Source: a virus
Virus record (IMG/VR): IMGVR_UViG_3300037264_000238
Span: 1-47,922 of that record
Reading direction: 5' to 3' (one strand)
DNA length: 47,922 nucleotides
The notes beneath the pieces are model-generated. The model did not search any database and had not been told where the DNA came from. It saw only the letters and a program-made list of their open reading frames with translations. Positions 1 through 7,712 of this stretch are shown here, piece after piece (the first letter of the stretch is position 1; each line of letters starts with the position of its first letter). Position numbers and translations under genes: made by a program.

Positions 1-200
1 TAATGAGACGACTTTCCCGCACCCCTCTTGTGGGGCTAGGAGTGTCCCCGCCGACAGTCGTCGTGGCGGTTCGGCCTCCTATTTAAGCCTTCCGAAAGGT
101 TTTATTCACCTTCCCTACTTTAGGGCAGTGTCTTAATAGCCTTTAACGGTGTTACGATACTCGGATCGTAGTATGTGTGTACGGGTCCTTCACTATATAG
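1..200. repeat. Left copy of 200-bp terminal direct repeat
   Basis: Bases 1-200 match 47723-47922 with one difference (G at 74, T at 47796). The repeat is rich in inverted repeats: a 7-bp stem 7-13/56-62 encloses a CCCC/GGGG hairpin (22-35), and a 6-bp stem lies at 153-158/165-170. It holds no convincing ORF. It may be a genuine direct terminal repeat or the overlap of a circular or permuted assembly. The round length and the mismatch leave this open. Confidence 0.9.
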
Positions 201-214
201 CCATAAATGTATTA
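191..214 (-). promoter_or_regulatory. Leftward phage promoter-like motif (P8)
   Basis: Read on the minus strand this is TAATAC (214-209), a 9-base spacer, then TATATAGTG (199-191), followed by AAGG. It matches the + strand motif family found upstream of structural gene groups. It points through the 200-bp repeat, so in a joined molecule it would read into the right arm, where every gene from 47048 down to 23851 is on this strand. The TAATAC box lies outside the repeat, so the right-hand copy at 47913-47922 is incomplete. Confidence 0.6.
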
Positions 215-222
215 AAACATTT

Positions 223-246
223 TAATACGCTTTAAGCTATATTATG
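223..246 (+). promoter_or_regulatory. Rightward phage promoter-like motif (P1)
   Basis: TAATAC (223-228), 9-base spacer (itself a near-palindrome), TATATTATG (238-246). It lies back to back with the leftward copy at 191-214, making a divergent control region between the two gene blocks, and precedes the first + strand genes. Confidence 0.6.
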
Positions 247-291
247 TAACAGGAACACCTTGTGTTCCACTTAGAATTGGAGATTCTTTAT

Positions 292-501
292 ATGATTATC
301 TATTTCGCGCCAGCCAATTTTATTGGTAAAAATAGTGACGACAACACGCTTCAAGGCTTGTTTCGCCGAATGATACAGGCAGGCAACCAGCCCATAATGG
401 GGGATGGGTCTATAGGGTTGAATTACGTGCCCGAAGCGGGCGACCAGGACGTATTCGTTTCAAGCGTGGAGAACCATTTTGGCTGTACTGCCCAACTGTA
501 G
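292..501 (+). CDS. Hypothetical protein, first + strand gene
   Basis: A 69-residue protein that I do not recognise. The ORF is open from a GTG at 262, but the ATG at 292 has a good GGAGA ribosome site 8 bases upstream and is preferred. The product is soluble-looking, with a central RRMIQAGNQPIMGDG stretch and an acidic C-terminal half. It lies directly downstream of promoter motif P1 and ahead of the terminase genes. Confidence 0.55.
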   Translation: MIIYFAPANFIGKNSDDNTLQGLFRRMIQAGNQPIMGDGSIGLNYVPEAGDQDVFVSSVENHFGCTAQL

Positions 502-525
502 GCTCGAAGGTTTTCGAGGCCGCTA

Positions 526-891
526 GTGAGCGTTTCGCTCCCTAACTGTAACGGGTGCAGAATGGCCCTTAAACGGCCCGACGTGTTTAAAGCAATCACG
601 CCCCCCAACATTCCAACACACCTAATACTCGTATATAGGTGTTCGTCTTGCGGATGGGTGGATAAGATCGTTTCCACTCAGGACGAGTGGGCCGAAATCA
701 CGGCAGACGAATCACACCTCACCGATGTTTTAGAGGAAGAGACCAACTGGGCTGCTTTCGATATGGAATTCGTGGACGATTTAGAGGACGTGTACTGTTC
801 GTGGGGCGACCACCCAGTAATAGAAGATTTAATACCGCTCATGGCAGTATGCTGTGACGATTGTAGGAAGAGGTTAAGTGTCGCAAGGTAG
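526..891 (+). CDS. Small zinc-ribbon-like protein upstream of terminase
   Basis: A 121-residue protein with three CxxC-type pairs: CNGC near residues 8-11, CSSC in the middle, and CCDDC near the C-terminus. They suggest a metal-binding ribbon. The central part is strongly acidic (DVLEEE, DDLEDV). The GTG at 526 with GAGG 6-7 bases upstream is preferred over the ATG at 562 because only the longer form keeps the first cysteine pair. It overlaps the small terminase start by 14 bases. A DNA-binding or packaging-accessory role is only inference from position. Confidence 0.6.
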   Translation: MSVSLPNCNGCRMALKRPDVFKAITPPNIPTHLILVYRCSSCGWVDKIVSTQDEWAEITADESHLTDVLEEETNWAAFDMEFVDDLEDVYCSWGDHPVIEDLIPLMAVCCDDCRKRLSVAR

Positions 892-1288
892 AAGGGCTGT
901 TGCCCCCGAAGTGAAAGAAGCCTATTTGGACTGGCTGAAAGTGCCACCGTCACTAAGAGAACCCAGGACGAAGAAGGCGTTCGCCGAACAATGGGGCATA
1001 ACGGATAGAACCCTGCTAAACTGGGAGCAGACCAAAGAGTTTAAAGAGAAGCTGCTCGAATTCAAGAAGGGATTGGGGTCACGCATGTATGCGGACCTTA
1101 TCGGCGCAGCATATGAGATAGCTATGGAAGGTCCCATGCCACAACGTATGCCCGCTATCAAGCTGCTCTTGGATCATATTGATTTGGGTGGCGAAGAGGA
1201 AGGGTCGAAGACCGCCATCTCTGAGGAAGTGGCTGCTGCTATCAAGGAAATTCTGACAAGAGACGGATACCAGGTCGTTGGCGAGTAA
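878..1288 (+). CDS. terS: Terminase small subunit (probable)
   Basis: A 136-residue protein directly upstream of the large terminase. Residues about 31-55 form a helix-turn-helix (TKKAFAEQWGITDRTLLNWEQ), followed by a helical oligomerisation-type region. This is the usual plan of phage small terminases, which bind the packaging site and hand DNA to the ATPase. GTG start with AGGAAGAGG just upstream. It overlaps its neighbours on both sides. The family assignment rests on HTH plus position. Confidence 0.8.
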   Translation: MSQGRRAVAPEVKEAYLDWLKVPPSLREPRTKKAFAEQWGITDRTLLNWEQTKEFKEKLLEFKKGLGSRMYADLIGAAYEIAMEGPMPQRMPAIKLLLDHIDLGGEEEGSKTAISEEVAAAIKEILTRDGYQVVGE

Positions 1289-2954
1289 TATTGAAAAAGT
1301 AGAATTCGAGCTTGAAGCGTCGAGGCTGTCTAAAGAATACTTTTTTGAGAATTTCTATCAGATTCCCGTCGTTAACAAGGGTGCCGAAATGTTCAGGATG
1401 CGTGACTATCAGCGTTACGTATCCGACCAGATAGACAAACATAACCTTATCATAGGTTTGAAGGCCCGTCAGATCGGCTGGACGACGATTGGCGTGGCGA
1501 ACGCCCTGTGGGACACGCTTTTTCACCCCGAACATCCGTGGCTGTTCGTGTCTCGCAACGAGGACGCCGCGCAAAAAATGCTTGACAAAGCCAAGTATGC
1601 TTACTGGCGTCTCCCCGAAGAACTGCGTCAGGCCATGCCCCGCATGACCTCTCAAACCCAGTCAACAATCGTTTTCGATAATGGCTCACGTATTGAAAGC
1701 GTTCCTGCCACTGGCTCTACTGGCCGTGGTGATTCCGTGTATGGGGCGCTCATGGACGAATGCGCATTCATGGAGTATGCTGAGGACATTTGGGGTGCTG
1801 TGGAGCCGCTCGTGTACGGCCCCGCCATGTTGTTCTCTACTGCTAACGGTATGGGAAACTTTTTCCACGAAGTATGGTTGGATTCGCAACGCTCCGACTC
1901 GGTGTGGAAAGACATTTTCTTCCCCTGGTCGGTGGTGCCGACCCGTGACGCAGCATGGTATGATAGGACGAAACGGTCGTTTAGGGGCCGCGAATGGTTA
2001 TTCTACCAGGAGTATCCTGAAACCCCTGAGGAAGCGTTCGCCAAGTCAGGAAGGGTCGCCTTCGTCTCCGACATTATTAAAGACTGTTACGTGCCTCTCG
2101 ACCCTGTGCGCAGCTTGGAATGGTCCCTGTATGGGGACCCTATGGAGGTCGGTTTGGACGCTGACCCTGACATTCTCATCAAGATTTACAGGGAGCCAGA
2201 AGTCATACGTGATGTACACATGCGGCCCATTTGGAAGCCCAACTATGTGCTTGGTGCTGACATTGCGGAGGGCTTAGCCCACGGCGACTTTTCGTACGTG
2301 ACCGTGTTCGACGTGAACACGAACGAACAGGTGGCAAGTTGCAAGTCAAGCATTCCCGTATCATATTTGAACGAACTCATTGACTGGCTGGGCCGCTACT
2401 ACCATACCGCCCTAGTCATTCCCGAAGCCAACAATGCTGGTATTCTGCCCATTGACAGGTTGGCTCGGGACAACTGGTATCCTCGCCTATACAGGCAGGA
2501 CACGTTCGCCCAGCAGCGTACGGGCGATCGCACTCCCCGCTACGGCTGGCGTACAGGCCCCAACACGAAGAAGAAAATGGTGGACGACTTCTTCTACGCC
2601 CTCAATGAGGGCACGGTAATATTGCATGATCCTGATTTTATTCTTGAAGCTCAAACGTTTATTAGCGACGGTAAGGGTTCTTATTCGGCGACGAGCAATA
2701 ACCATGATGATGTTATTATGGGTACGCTCGTGACGTGGCAGGGCGTACTAGATTCGATTAAATACCCTATCGTGTGGCGGGACGAAGTGAACCTGCCGCC
2801 CACGCATGATGAGATTGATGCTCTCATTTTCGATACTCACGTTTCGACGAATGAGGATCGGCTCGAAGTGGCTATAGGTCAGAGAGTTGACGATCAACCG
2901 TCGAAGAAAACGGTTCTCTTCCTTGAAGAGAACTTTGCGAAGGGTGGATTATAA
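1278..2954 (+). CDS. terL: Terminase large subunit (packaging ATPase/nuclease)
   Basis: A 558-residue DNA-packaging motor. The N-terminal ATPase has a Walker A-like loop GLKARQIGWTT (60-70), Walker B ALMDE (157-161) and a coupling STANG motif (187-191). The C-terminal RNase H-like nuclease shows YVLGADIAEG near 325, a conserved E in VIPEANNAG, and the terminal HDDVIM acid pair. The first in-frame start that keeps the N-terminal adaptor is TTG 1278, overlapping terS by 11 bases. The motifs are directly visible and the role is well established for the family. Confidence 0.95.
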   Translation: MASNIEKVEFELEASRLSKEYFFENFYQIPVVNKGAEMFRMRDYQRYVSDQIDKHNLIIGLKARQIGWTTIGVANALWDTLFHPEHPWLFVSRNEDAAQKMLDKAKYAYWRLPEELRQAMPRMTSQTQSTIVFDNGSRIESVPATGSTGRGDSVYGALMDECAFMEYAEDIWGAVEPLVYGPAMLFSTANGMGNFFHEVWLDSQRSDSVWKDIFFPWSVVPTRDAAWYDRTKRSFRGREWLFYQEYPETPEEAFAKSGRVAFVSDIIKDCYVPLDPVRSLEWSLYGDPMEVGLDADPDILIKIYREPEVIRDVHMRPIWKPNYVLGADIAEGLAHGDFSYVTVFDVNTNEQVASCKSSIPVSYLNELIDWLGRYYHTALVIPEANNAGILPIDRLARDNWYPRLYRQDTFAQQRTGDRTPRYGWRTGPNTKKKMVDDFFYALNEGTVILHDPDFILEAQTFISDGKGSYSATSNNHDDVIMGTLVTWQGVLDSIKYPIVWRDEVNLPPTHDEIDALIFDTHVSTNEDRLEVAIGQRVDDQPSKKTVLFLEENFAKGGL

Positions 2955-2957
2955 TGT

Positions 2958-2981
2958 TAATACACTTTAAACTATATTATA
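2958..2981 (+). promoter_or_regulatory. Phage promoter-like motif (P2)
   Basis: TAATAC (2958-2963), 9-base spacer, TATATTATA (2973-2981), directly followed by an AAGGAG ribosome site and the ATG at 2994. It fills the gap after terL. Confidence 0.6.
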
Positions 2982-2993
2982 GAAGGAGTTTAC

Positions 2994-3434
2994 ATGGCCC
3001 AATTCGGTAGACCTTCTGCAGATACTTCGATTGGAACATATACCGATCAGGCTGCAGGAGTAACTAATATTTATACAACTATCGACGAGTCCGTCGCCTC
3101 CGACGCCGACTACATCCAGTCAGTACTGGCGCCATCTTCGGCCCCCTATGCTACTAAGCTAACAAACCTGGAAGACCCCATATCATCTACTGGTCATGTT
3201 GTTCGCTGGCGTGTGGGGAAAAGCGCCGCTGGCGGTGCGACCCTTAACGTCACCGTCCAGCTTCGACAAGGCTATGTCAGCGAGGGTACTCCTGGTACAC
3301 TTATTGCTTCAAAGGGGCCTACTGCTGTTCCCGACGCTTTCACCGATGATTCTTTAACCCTGAGCGGCGCGGAGGCCGATTCTATCACTGACTATACTAG
3401 CCTGTATCTTCGTTTCGTGGTGACAACAGTATAA
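2994..3434 (+). CDS. Putative virion structural/decoration protein
   Basis: A 146-residue, Ser/Thr/Ala-rich protein with alternating hydrophobic strands and no membrane segment. The second half (HVVRWRVGK to LYLRFVVTT) looks like an all-beta sandwich. It follows promoter P2 and a strong AAGGAG site, and the next gene starts on its stop codon (TAATG). I do not recognise the family. Its place between terL and portal and its composition suggest a capsid- or tail-surface protein. Confidence 0.6.
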   Translation: MAQFGRPSADTSIGTYTDQAAGVTNIYTTIDESVASDADYIQSVLAPSSAPYATKLTNLEDPISSTGHVVRWRVGKSAAGGATLNVTVQLRQGYVSEGTPGTLIASKGPTAVPDAFTDDSLTLSGAEADSITDYTSLYLRFVVTTV

Positions 3435-4234
3435 TGGCTATTACAACTCTTGACGGCGCCATTGCGGGAATGCAAATCCCTCAAACAATATACAAGATTG
3501 GCGGAACCCAGGAGGCCTCGGGCCACTACTCCCACTTTTACTCTTCGGGTGTTCCTGGGGCAGCAGCGGCGCCCACTCCTGGTGTGGCGGGCGCTGCGCT
3601 TACTACTTATGCTGGTCAAATTCCTTTCACCAACCCAGTCTCGGGCAACTCTTATTTGGCTAGGCTTGCCGTCTCAGCTAGCCTTCCATCCACCTTTTAC
3701 TTGTGTGATAGGTTGTGGCACAATTCGGGCCTGTCGGCTACTTCGGCTTCGGCGCAAACGGTCAACTCTGTAGCGTGGCCCGCTCGTGACGCCAATGGTT
3801 CCACCAATGGCGAGGGCATCCTGGTCGGAGTGGAGCACTCGGTCCTTGGTGGTTCGGGCACGCCGAACCTAACCCTCCAATACACTAATTCGGCAGGGAC
3901 CGCGAGCCGCAACACGCCCAGCCTCGTTGCTCTGACCACACCCCAAGTCGGGACCTTCGAGGTCTTCGCCCTACAAGCGGAGGACACGGGTATTCGCTCC
4001 ATTCAGGCTGGTTATACTGCGTCTGCTACTCGAACCTCAGGAACCTTCCACCTCGTAGCCTTCCGCATCCTGGCCACCATTCACACACCCGTAGCCAATG
4101 TCGGCGCCGCAGTTGACGCCTTGACTTCGGGGTTTCCTAGACTATATGATAATACGGTCCCTTTCCTGGTGAACGTTACGGCAAGCTCCACCGCCGTTAC
4201 CGCCCAAGGGCAAATGATCGTAACCCAAGGCTAG
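3434..4234 (+). CDS. Putative virion structural protein
   Basis: A 266-residue protein with low charge and many Gly, Ala, Ser and Thr. It starts in a TAATG overlap with the preceding gene. The sequence reads like an extended beta-rich particle protein (for example STFYLCDRLWHNSG and TFEVFALQAEDTGIRS). No catalytic motif is visible. A structural role is inferred from composition and from co-transcription with the preceding gene. Confidence 0.6.
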   Translation: MAITTLDGAIAGMQIPQTIYKIGGTQEASGHYSHFYSSGVPGAAAAPTPGVAGAALTTYAGQIPFTNPVSGNSYLARLAVSASLPSTFYLCDRLWHNSGLSATSASAQTVNSVAWPARDANGSTNGEGILVGVEHSVLGGSGTPNLTLQYTNSAGTASRNTPSLVALTTPQVGTFEVFALQAEDTGIRSIQAGYTASATRTSGTFHLVAFRILATIHTPVANVGAAVDALTSGFPRLYDNTVPFLVNVTASSTAVTAQGQMIVTQG

Positions 4235-4238
4235 CCGC

Positions 4239-4871
4239 ATGGCGGGCCAAGGTTCCCGACTTAAATCAGCTTGGGCGTGGGAACTTCTCGAAGCTTCGTC
4301 CTTTCTTGCACGCAGGACCGTCCAGTACACCGACGAGGACACTACAGAGGCTGACGTTTGGGGTGATTGGTTTTTCGAGACAACCAGCACTGACCGCCGA
4401 GGACAAGTTTCTTTCACTGAAGCTGAAGTTCCAACAGCGCCGAGGCGAGCATTTGTTTCTTTCGGAGAATTCGAGGCGCCCACGGCCCCTCGGAGACTTC
4501 TGGCCTCATGGACTGAGGTCGAAGTTCCTACTGCCCCACGGCGGCTGTATGCCGCCTGGACCGAAATGGAGGTCCCCACTGCCCCACGGCGGCTGTATGC
4601 CGCCTGGACCGAAATGGAGGTCCCCACTGCCCCACGGCGGCTGTTAGCGGCTTGGGCTGAAGTAGAGGCACCTTCTGCTCCTAGGCGTTTGTTGGGTTCT
4701 TGGGCAGAACTGGAAGTCCCAACACTTTCGGAGGATGTGGTAGTGATCGATGGCCGTCGGTGGTTGGTTCCCACGCAGCTTCGCCGCAGCCGCGTCAAGG
4801 TTCCTAAGCCTAGGAAAACCTTGGTTCGTGCTCCGAAACGTTGGCAGGATATTTATGATGAAGACTTTTAA
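4239..4871 (+). CDS. Repeat protein with seven 16-residue (E-x-E-V-P-T-A-P-R-R) units
   Basis: A 210-residue protein. Residues 1-56 are unique. From about 57 to 166 there are seven units of 16 residues with the core W-x-E-x-E-(V/A)-P-(T/S)-A-P-R-R, the last degenerate. The tail is basic. The central units are nearly identical at DNA level: 67 bases at 4530-4596 recur at 4578-4644. No family is recognised. Regular acidic/Pro/Arg-Arg repeats would suit an elongated adhesin, fibre or multivalent binding protein. ATG follows the previous stop by four bases. Confidence 0.6.
   Translation: MAGQGSRLKSAWAWELLEASSFLARRTVQYTDEDTTEADVWGDWFFETTSTDRRGQVSFTEAEVPTAPRRAFVSFGEFEAPTAPRRLLASWTEVEVPTAPRRLYAAWTEMEVPTAPRRLYAAWTEMEVPTAPRRLLAAWAEVEAPSAPRRLLGSWAELEVPTLSEDVVVIDGRRWLVPTQLRRSRVKVPKPRKTLVRAPKRWQDIYDEDF
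4530..4644 (+). repeat. Tandem 48-bp coding repeat
   Basis: Bases 4530-4596 and 4578-4644 are identical (67 bases at a 48-base offset), spanning the third to fifth protein units. Flanking units have diverged. This suggests recent expansion by slippage or recombination. Confidence 0.85.
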
Positions 4872-4893
4872 TACGATTACAAACTATAATATG
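4869..4893 (+). promoter_or_regulatory. Phage promoter-like motif (P3, 10-base spacer)
   Basis: TAATAC (4869-4874), then a 10-base spacer and TATAATATG (4885-4893), followed by AAGGAG and the ATG at 4905. This is the only member with a 10-base spacer. Confidence 0.55.
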
Positions 4894-4904
4894 AAGGAGA
4901 AATA

Positions 4905-5213
4905 ATGGCTCAACATCCTGCGGTTAACCGCAAAGGCAAGTCAGGCTCACATCTCGACCAGCATCCCGCTGTCAAGGTTAAGTCTACTGGTTCGCATCTT
5001 GACCAGAACCCTAACGTGAAAGTTAAGAGTTCAGGCTCATATTTGGACCAGCACCCTGCCGTGCGCAAAGGGAACGATTCGGGTTCTAACCTGGAACAGC
5101 ACCCTGCAGTGCAACAGGATTCTCGGGGACTTAAGGGTACCACTAAAGAGGGTACTCCGAAGACTCCCAGTACAAACATTAATAGCAAGTTCGTCGCTGA
5201 TCGGTTAATCTAA
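4905..5213 (+). CDS. Repeat protein with LDQHPAV-type units
   Basis: A 102-residue, highly polar protein with five copies of a roughly 15-residue unit ending in (L-D/E)-Q-(H/N)-P-(A/N)-V, linked by Lys/Ser/Gly-rich stretches, then a Lys/Thr/Pro-rich tail. Likely intrinsically disordered. It has a strong AAGGAG site 7-8 bases before ATG and its own promoter motif, suggesting high expression. I do not recognise it. A virion-associated or internal basic protein is possible. Confidence 0.6.
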   Translation: MAQHPAVNRKGKSGSHLDQHPAVKVKSTGSHLDQNPNVKVKSSGSYLDQHPAVRKGNDSGSNLEQHPAVQQDSRGLKGTTKEGTPKTPSTNINSKFVADRLI

Positions 5214-5362
5214 TGATCATCAATATTCCCGCCCCGCACAAGGGGTGCGAACATTGCTGCTCGTGCGACTGTCATAAACCAGAGCCAGATTGGTATACAA
5301 ACCCCACCTGGACCTGGACCCAAACGACAGGAGGCACTAGTGACAATACACCAGCGAACTAA
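5213..5362 (+). CDS. Small cysteine-cluster protein
   Basis: A 49-residue protein starting in a TAATG overlap with the preceding gene. It has a dense metal-binding-like cluster (CEHCCSCDCH, residues 12-21) followed by a Trp/Thr/Pro tail. It overlaps the next gene by 23 bases in another frame. Function unknown. Confidence 0.5.
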   Translation: MIINIPAPHKGCEHCCSCDCHKPEPDWYTNPTWTWTQTTGGTSDNTPAN

Positions 5363-5624
5363 GCATCCCGAACTTGTGGACGGGTGTTACGGCTGTAAGC
5401 TGACGACTATTCAAATGTCGGCGGCTGATTTTGCGTTGGAAAGGGAAGGGAAAGACGTGACAGGAGGCAGGGGCACTAGCGCTTACGTTAAGAGCATGTA
5501 TGCGAAAGCCCGTGCCGCGGGTCGTCCCGATCCCGAGCCAATGAACTCTGAGGCTGCGAAGTATGCGCCGCCTCGTGGAGTGTTCAAAACTAAGAAACAC
5601 ATTGAGGCGAATAATGGCCTCTAG
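5340..5624 (+). CDS. Hypothetical protein with CxxC motif
   Basis: A 94-residue protein starting at GTG 5340 with AGGAGG seven bases upstream. The N-terminal HPELVDGCYGCK stretch could bind a metal. The rest is basic and helical, with a Lys-rich end. It sits just before the portal gene. Function not recognised. Confidence 0.6.
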   Translation: MTIHQRTKHPELVDGCYGCKLTTIQMSAADFALEREGKDVTGGRGTSAYVKSMYAKARAAGRPDPEPMNSEAAKYAPPRGVFKTKKHIEANNGL

Positions 5625-5681
5625 GAGAACATCATCCCGCAAACAATAGGCTATAATTCCAACGACAAGCTGAGACGGGCA

Positions 5682-7514
5682 TTGTCCAAAAACATGCAGG
5701 ACAAGCTCACGTCTGCTATGGACCGTCTAAACTTGGGCCAGAACTACCGCCAGAAAACTCGCGAGGAAGCGTGGCGTATGAGCCACGAAATGTATATGGG
5801 TGAAGGCCGCTGGTCATATGCTCCCGACGATCCGACCGCTGACGTTGTTAACATTAACATTGCGTTCTCTACCATCAACACTCTCGTTCCGTTTGTCGCA
5901 GACGAGAACCCCAAGTTTCTGATTACTCCCGAAAGCGGCGATTCGAACCCTGATTCGGCTGCGCTACTCCAAGCCTACGTTAACCGCATGTGGCGGTCGA
6001 AAGACGTGCAGGGACAAATATATGTTTCAGAGTCAACCTTCGACTACCTCCTTTTGGGCGACGGCTACATGAAAGCGGGCTACGAAATTATCTCTCAACC
6101 CGCATATGATTCCCGTGGCAAAGATGTTTCGAACGACCGCATCAAGGTCGCAAAGTTTAGCGTGTCCCGCCCGTCCCCGTGGGACGTTTGGGTGGACCCG
6201 TATTCGGATGGACTACACAATGCCCGCTGGGTGTGCCAGCGTATCATTCTTCCCGTAGACGAACTAAAACGAGACGACCGCTACACCCTAACAAACGATC
6301 TTGAGTCGGGGCAGGTAGATTCGGAGGGCCAAGCCTCAGAGGACCGTTCACGCCTAGAAGACATTACGGGTTACACTACTATCTACGAATTCTACGATCT
6401 GCGCGAGAAGTGGATGCTAACCTTCCTTGAAGGAGGCCAGCGTGCCATCAGGTTTATCGAACATGTCGTGTGCCCTCTCGTCCAACTCCACAACTATCGG
6501 ATTCCCAATTCGCCCTACCACATGGGCGAACTTGAAATGGTTAAGTGGCTGCAGGACGAACTCAACAAGACACGTTCGCAGATGATAACCCACCGTAGAC
6601 GTAACGTGGTCAAGTGGTTGTACCGCGAGAACGCTCTCAACGAAGAGGCCGTACAAGCCCTGAAGAGTGGCAAGGTTAACGATGCTGCGCCCGTTTCGGG
6701 TAATGAGCCGTTCGACTTTCTTGTCACACAGATTGCTCCCGTCCCGCTTACTGCCGACTCGTATCAGATCGAAGCGCAAATTCGGGCCGACATCAACGAA
6801 ATCACGGGTGTCAACGAGTATTTGCGGGGCATGCCCCAGGGCAACTCGCGTACCGCGACCGAGGCGACCATTCTTGAAGGGGCCACGAATATCCGCACCC
6901 GCCACAAGTTAGTACAAATTGAGACTGCGGCACGTCAGGTCGGGCAACTCATGCTCGACATTATACAGGATGTTCTTCCCCTCACCGATTTTGAGGAAAT
7001 GAGTATTTTTGTGACTGGCCGTGAAGCTGACAAGCTGAATCGGCAAATGGGTGAAACCCCTGGGCTAACCGACCTTAAGTTCACGCCTACACCCGAAATT
7101 TTTGAGGGCCGCTACAACGTCGAGGTGGAACGTGGTTCCACTGAGCTACGCAACCCGCAGATCAAATATCAGAAGTTGAGTGAAATGGTGGGCACCATGC
7201 TGTCGGCTGCCCCACTGCTCATGCAAATGGGCATACTGTTCAACGTCCAACCCCTGCTCGAACTGTGGTTCGAAGCGGGCGGCATCGAGGACGTGGACGC
7301 CCTGTTTGAGCCTAGCGAGGAACAGCAAATCATGGCCCAAATGCAGCAGGCTCAAATGTTGCAGGGCATTATGGGCGGCGGTGAAGCTGCCCCGCCTGGT
7401 GCTGAAGTGACTGGTGGTGCTACGCAGCCTGGGCAGCCTAGACCGCAGACGGCTCAACCGCCAATGGCCCTACCAACAGAAGATAATAGCGGCATGTTGC
7501 CGCCAACATACTAA
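5682..7514 (+). CDS. Portal (head-tail connector) protein
   Basis: About 610 residues, the usual size for podovirus portals. It forms the dodecameric ring through which DNA is packaged and to which the tail attaches. Recognisable portal features are the N-terminal helical leader, the NINIAFSTINTLVPFVADENPKF-type wing region, DYLLLGDGYMKAG near 120, the SPWDVWVDP motif near 165, and a C-terminal Met/Gln-rich then Pro-rich tail. The start is uncertain: TTG 5682 or ATG 5694. The frame is open further upstream without a normal start codon. Confidence 0.88.
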   Translation: MSKNMQDKLTSAMDRLNLGQNYRQKTREEAWRMSHEMYMGEGRWSYAPDDPTADVVNINIAFSTINTLVPFVADENPKFLITPESGDSNPDSAALLQAYVNRMWRSKDVQGQIYVSESTFDYLLLGDGYMKAGYEIISQPAYDSRGKDVSNDRIKVAKFSVSRPSPWDVWVDPYSDGLHNARWVCQRIILPVDELKRDDRYTLTNDLESGQVDSEGQASEDRSRLEDITGYTTIYEFYDLREKWMLTFLEGGQRAIRFIEHVVCPLVQLHNYRIPNSPYHMGELEMVKWLQDELNKTRSQMITHRRRNVVKWLYRENALNEEAVQALKSGKVNDAAPVSGNEPFDFLVTQIAPVPLTADSYQIEAQIRADINEITGVNEYLRGMPQGNSRTATEATILEGATNIRTRHKLVQIETAARQVGQLMLDIIQDVLPLTDFEEMSIFVTGREADKLNRQMGETPGLTDLKFTPTPEIFEGRYNVEVERGSTELRNPQIKYQKLSEMVGTMLSAAPLLMQMGILFNVQPLLELWFEAGGIEDVDALFEPSEEQQIMAQMQQAQMLQGIMGGGEAAPPGAEVTGGATQPGQPRPQTAQPPMALPTEDNSGMLPPTY

Positions 7515-7524
7515 CAAGGATATT

Positions 7525-7548
7525 AATACAGTTTGAACTGTATTATGA
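7525..7548 (+). promoter_or_regulatory. Phage promoter-like motif (P4)
   Basis: TAATAC (7525-7530), 9-base spacer, TGTATTATG (7540-7548), directly after the portal stop and upstream of the scaffold and capsid genes. The spacer plus flanking T forms the palindrome AGTTTGAACT. Confidence 0.6.
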
Positions 7549-7577
7549 GAGGAAAAAAGATTTTAGGAGTATCAGAT

Positions 7578-7712
7578 ATGTTAAGGTATTCCATTAAAAA
7601 GGTTCTCGCAGAAATTGAAAAATGCGAGGTAAGGTGTGCGAACTGTCACGCAATAGTGACAAGGGAGCGCAGGTATGGCAAAGATGAAAGGAATTTAATT
7701 TATGCCAATTAA
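7578..7712 (+). pseudogene. Truncated HNH endonuclease (C-terminal fragment)
   Basis: A 44-codon ORF with an AGGAG site eight bases before its ATG. It ends in the hallmark of the C-terminal half of phage HNH proteins: a helix IKKVLAEIEKCEV followed by RCANCHAIVTRERR. The N-terminal CxxC and the D/N-H-x-x-P half are missing, so it cannot be an intact nuclease. It overlaps the scaffold start by 11 bases. Probably a decayed homing endonuclease wedged between portal and scaffold. Confidence 0.6.

Noticed and set aside
614-640. Another TAATAC-type promoter
   Set aside because: TAATAC here is followed by a TATA element after only three bases, inside a coding region.
4142-4798. 218-codon - strand ORF over the 16-residue repeat gene
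   Set aside because: Its repeats only reflect the complementary strand of the tandem coding repeat; the + strand has start, ribosome site and operon context.
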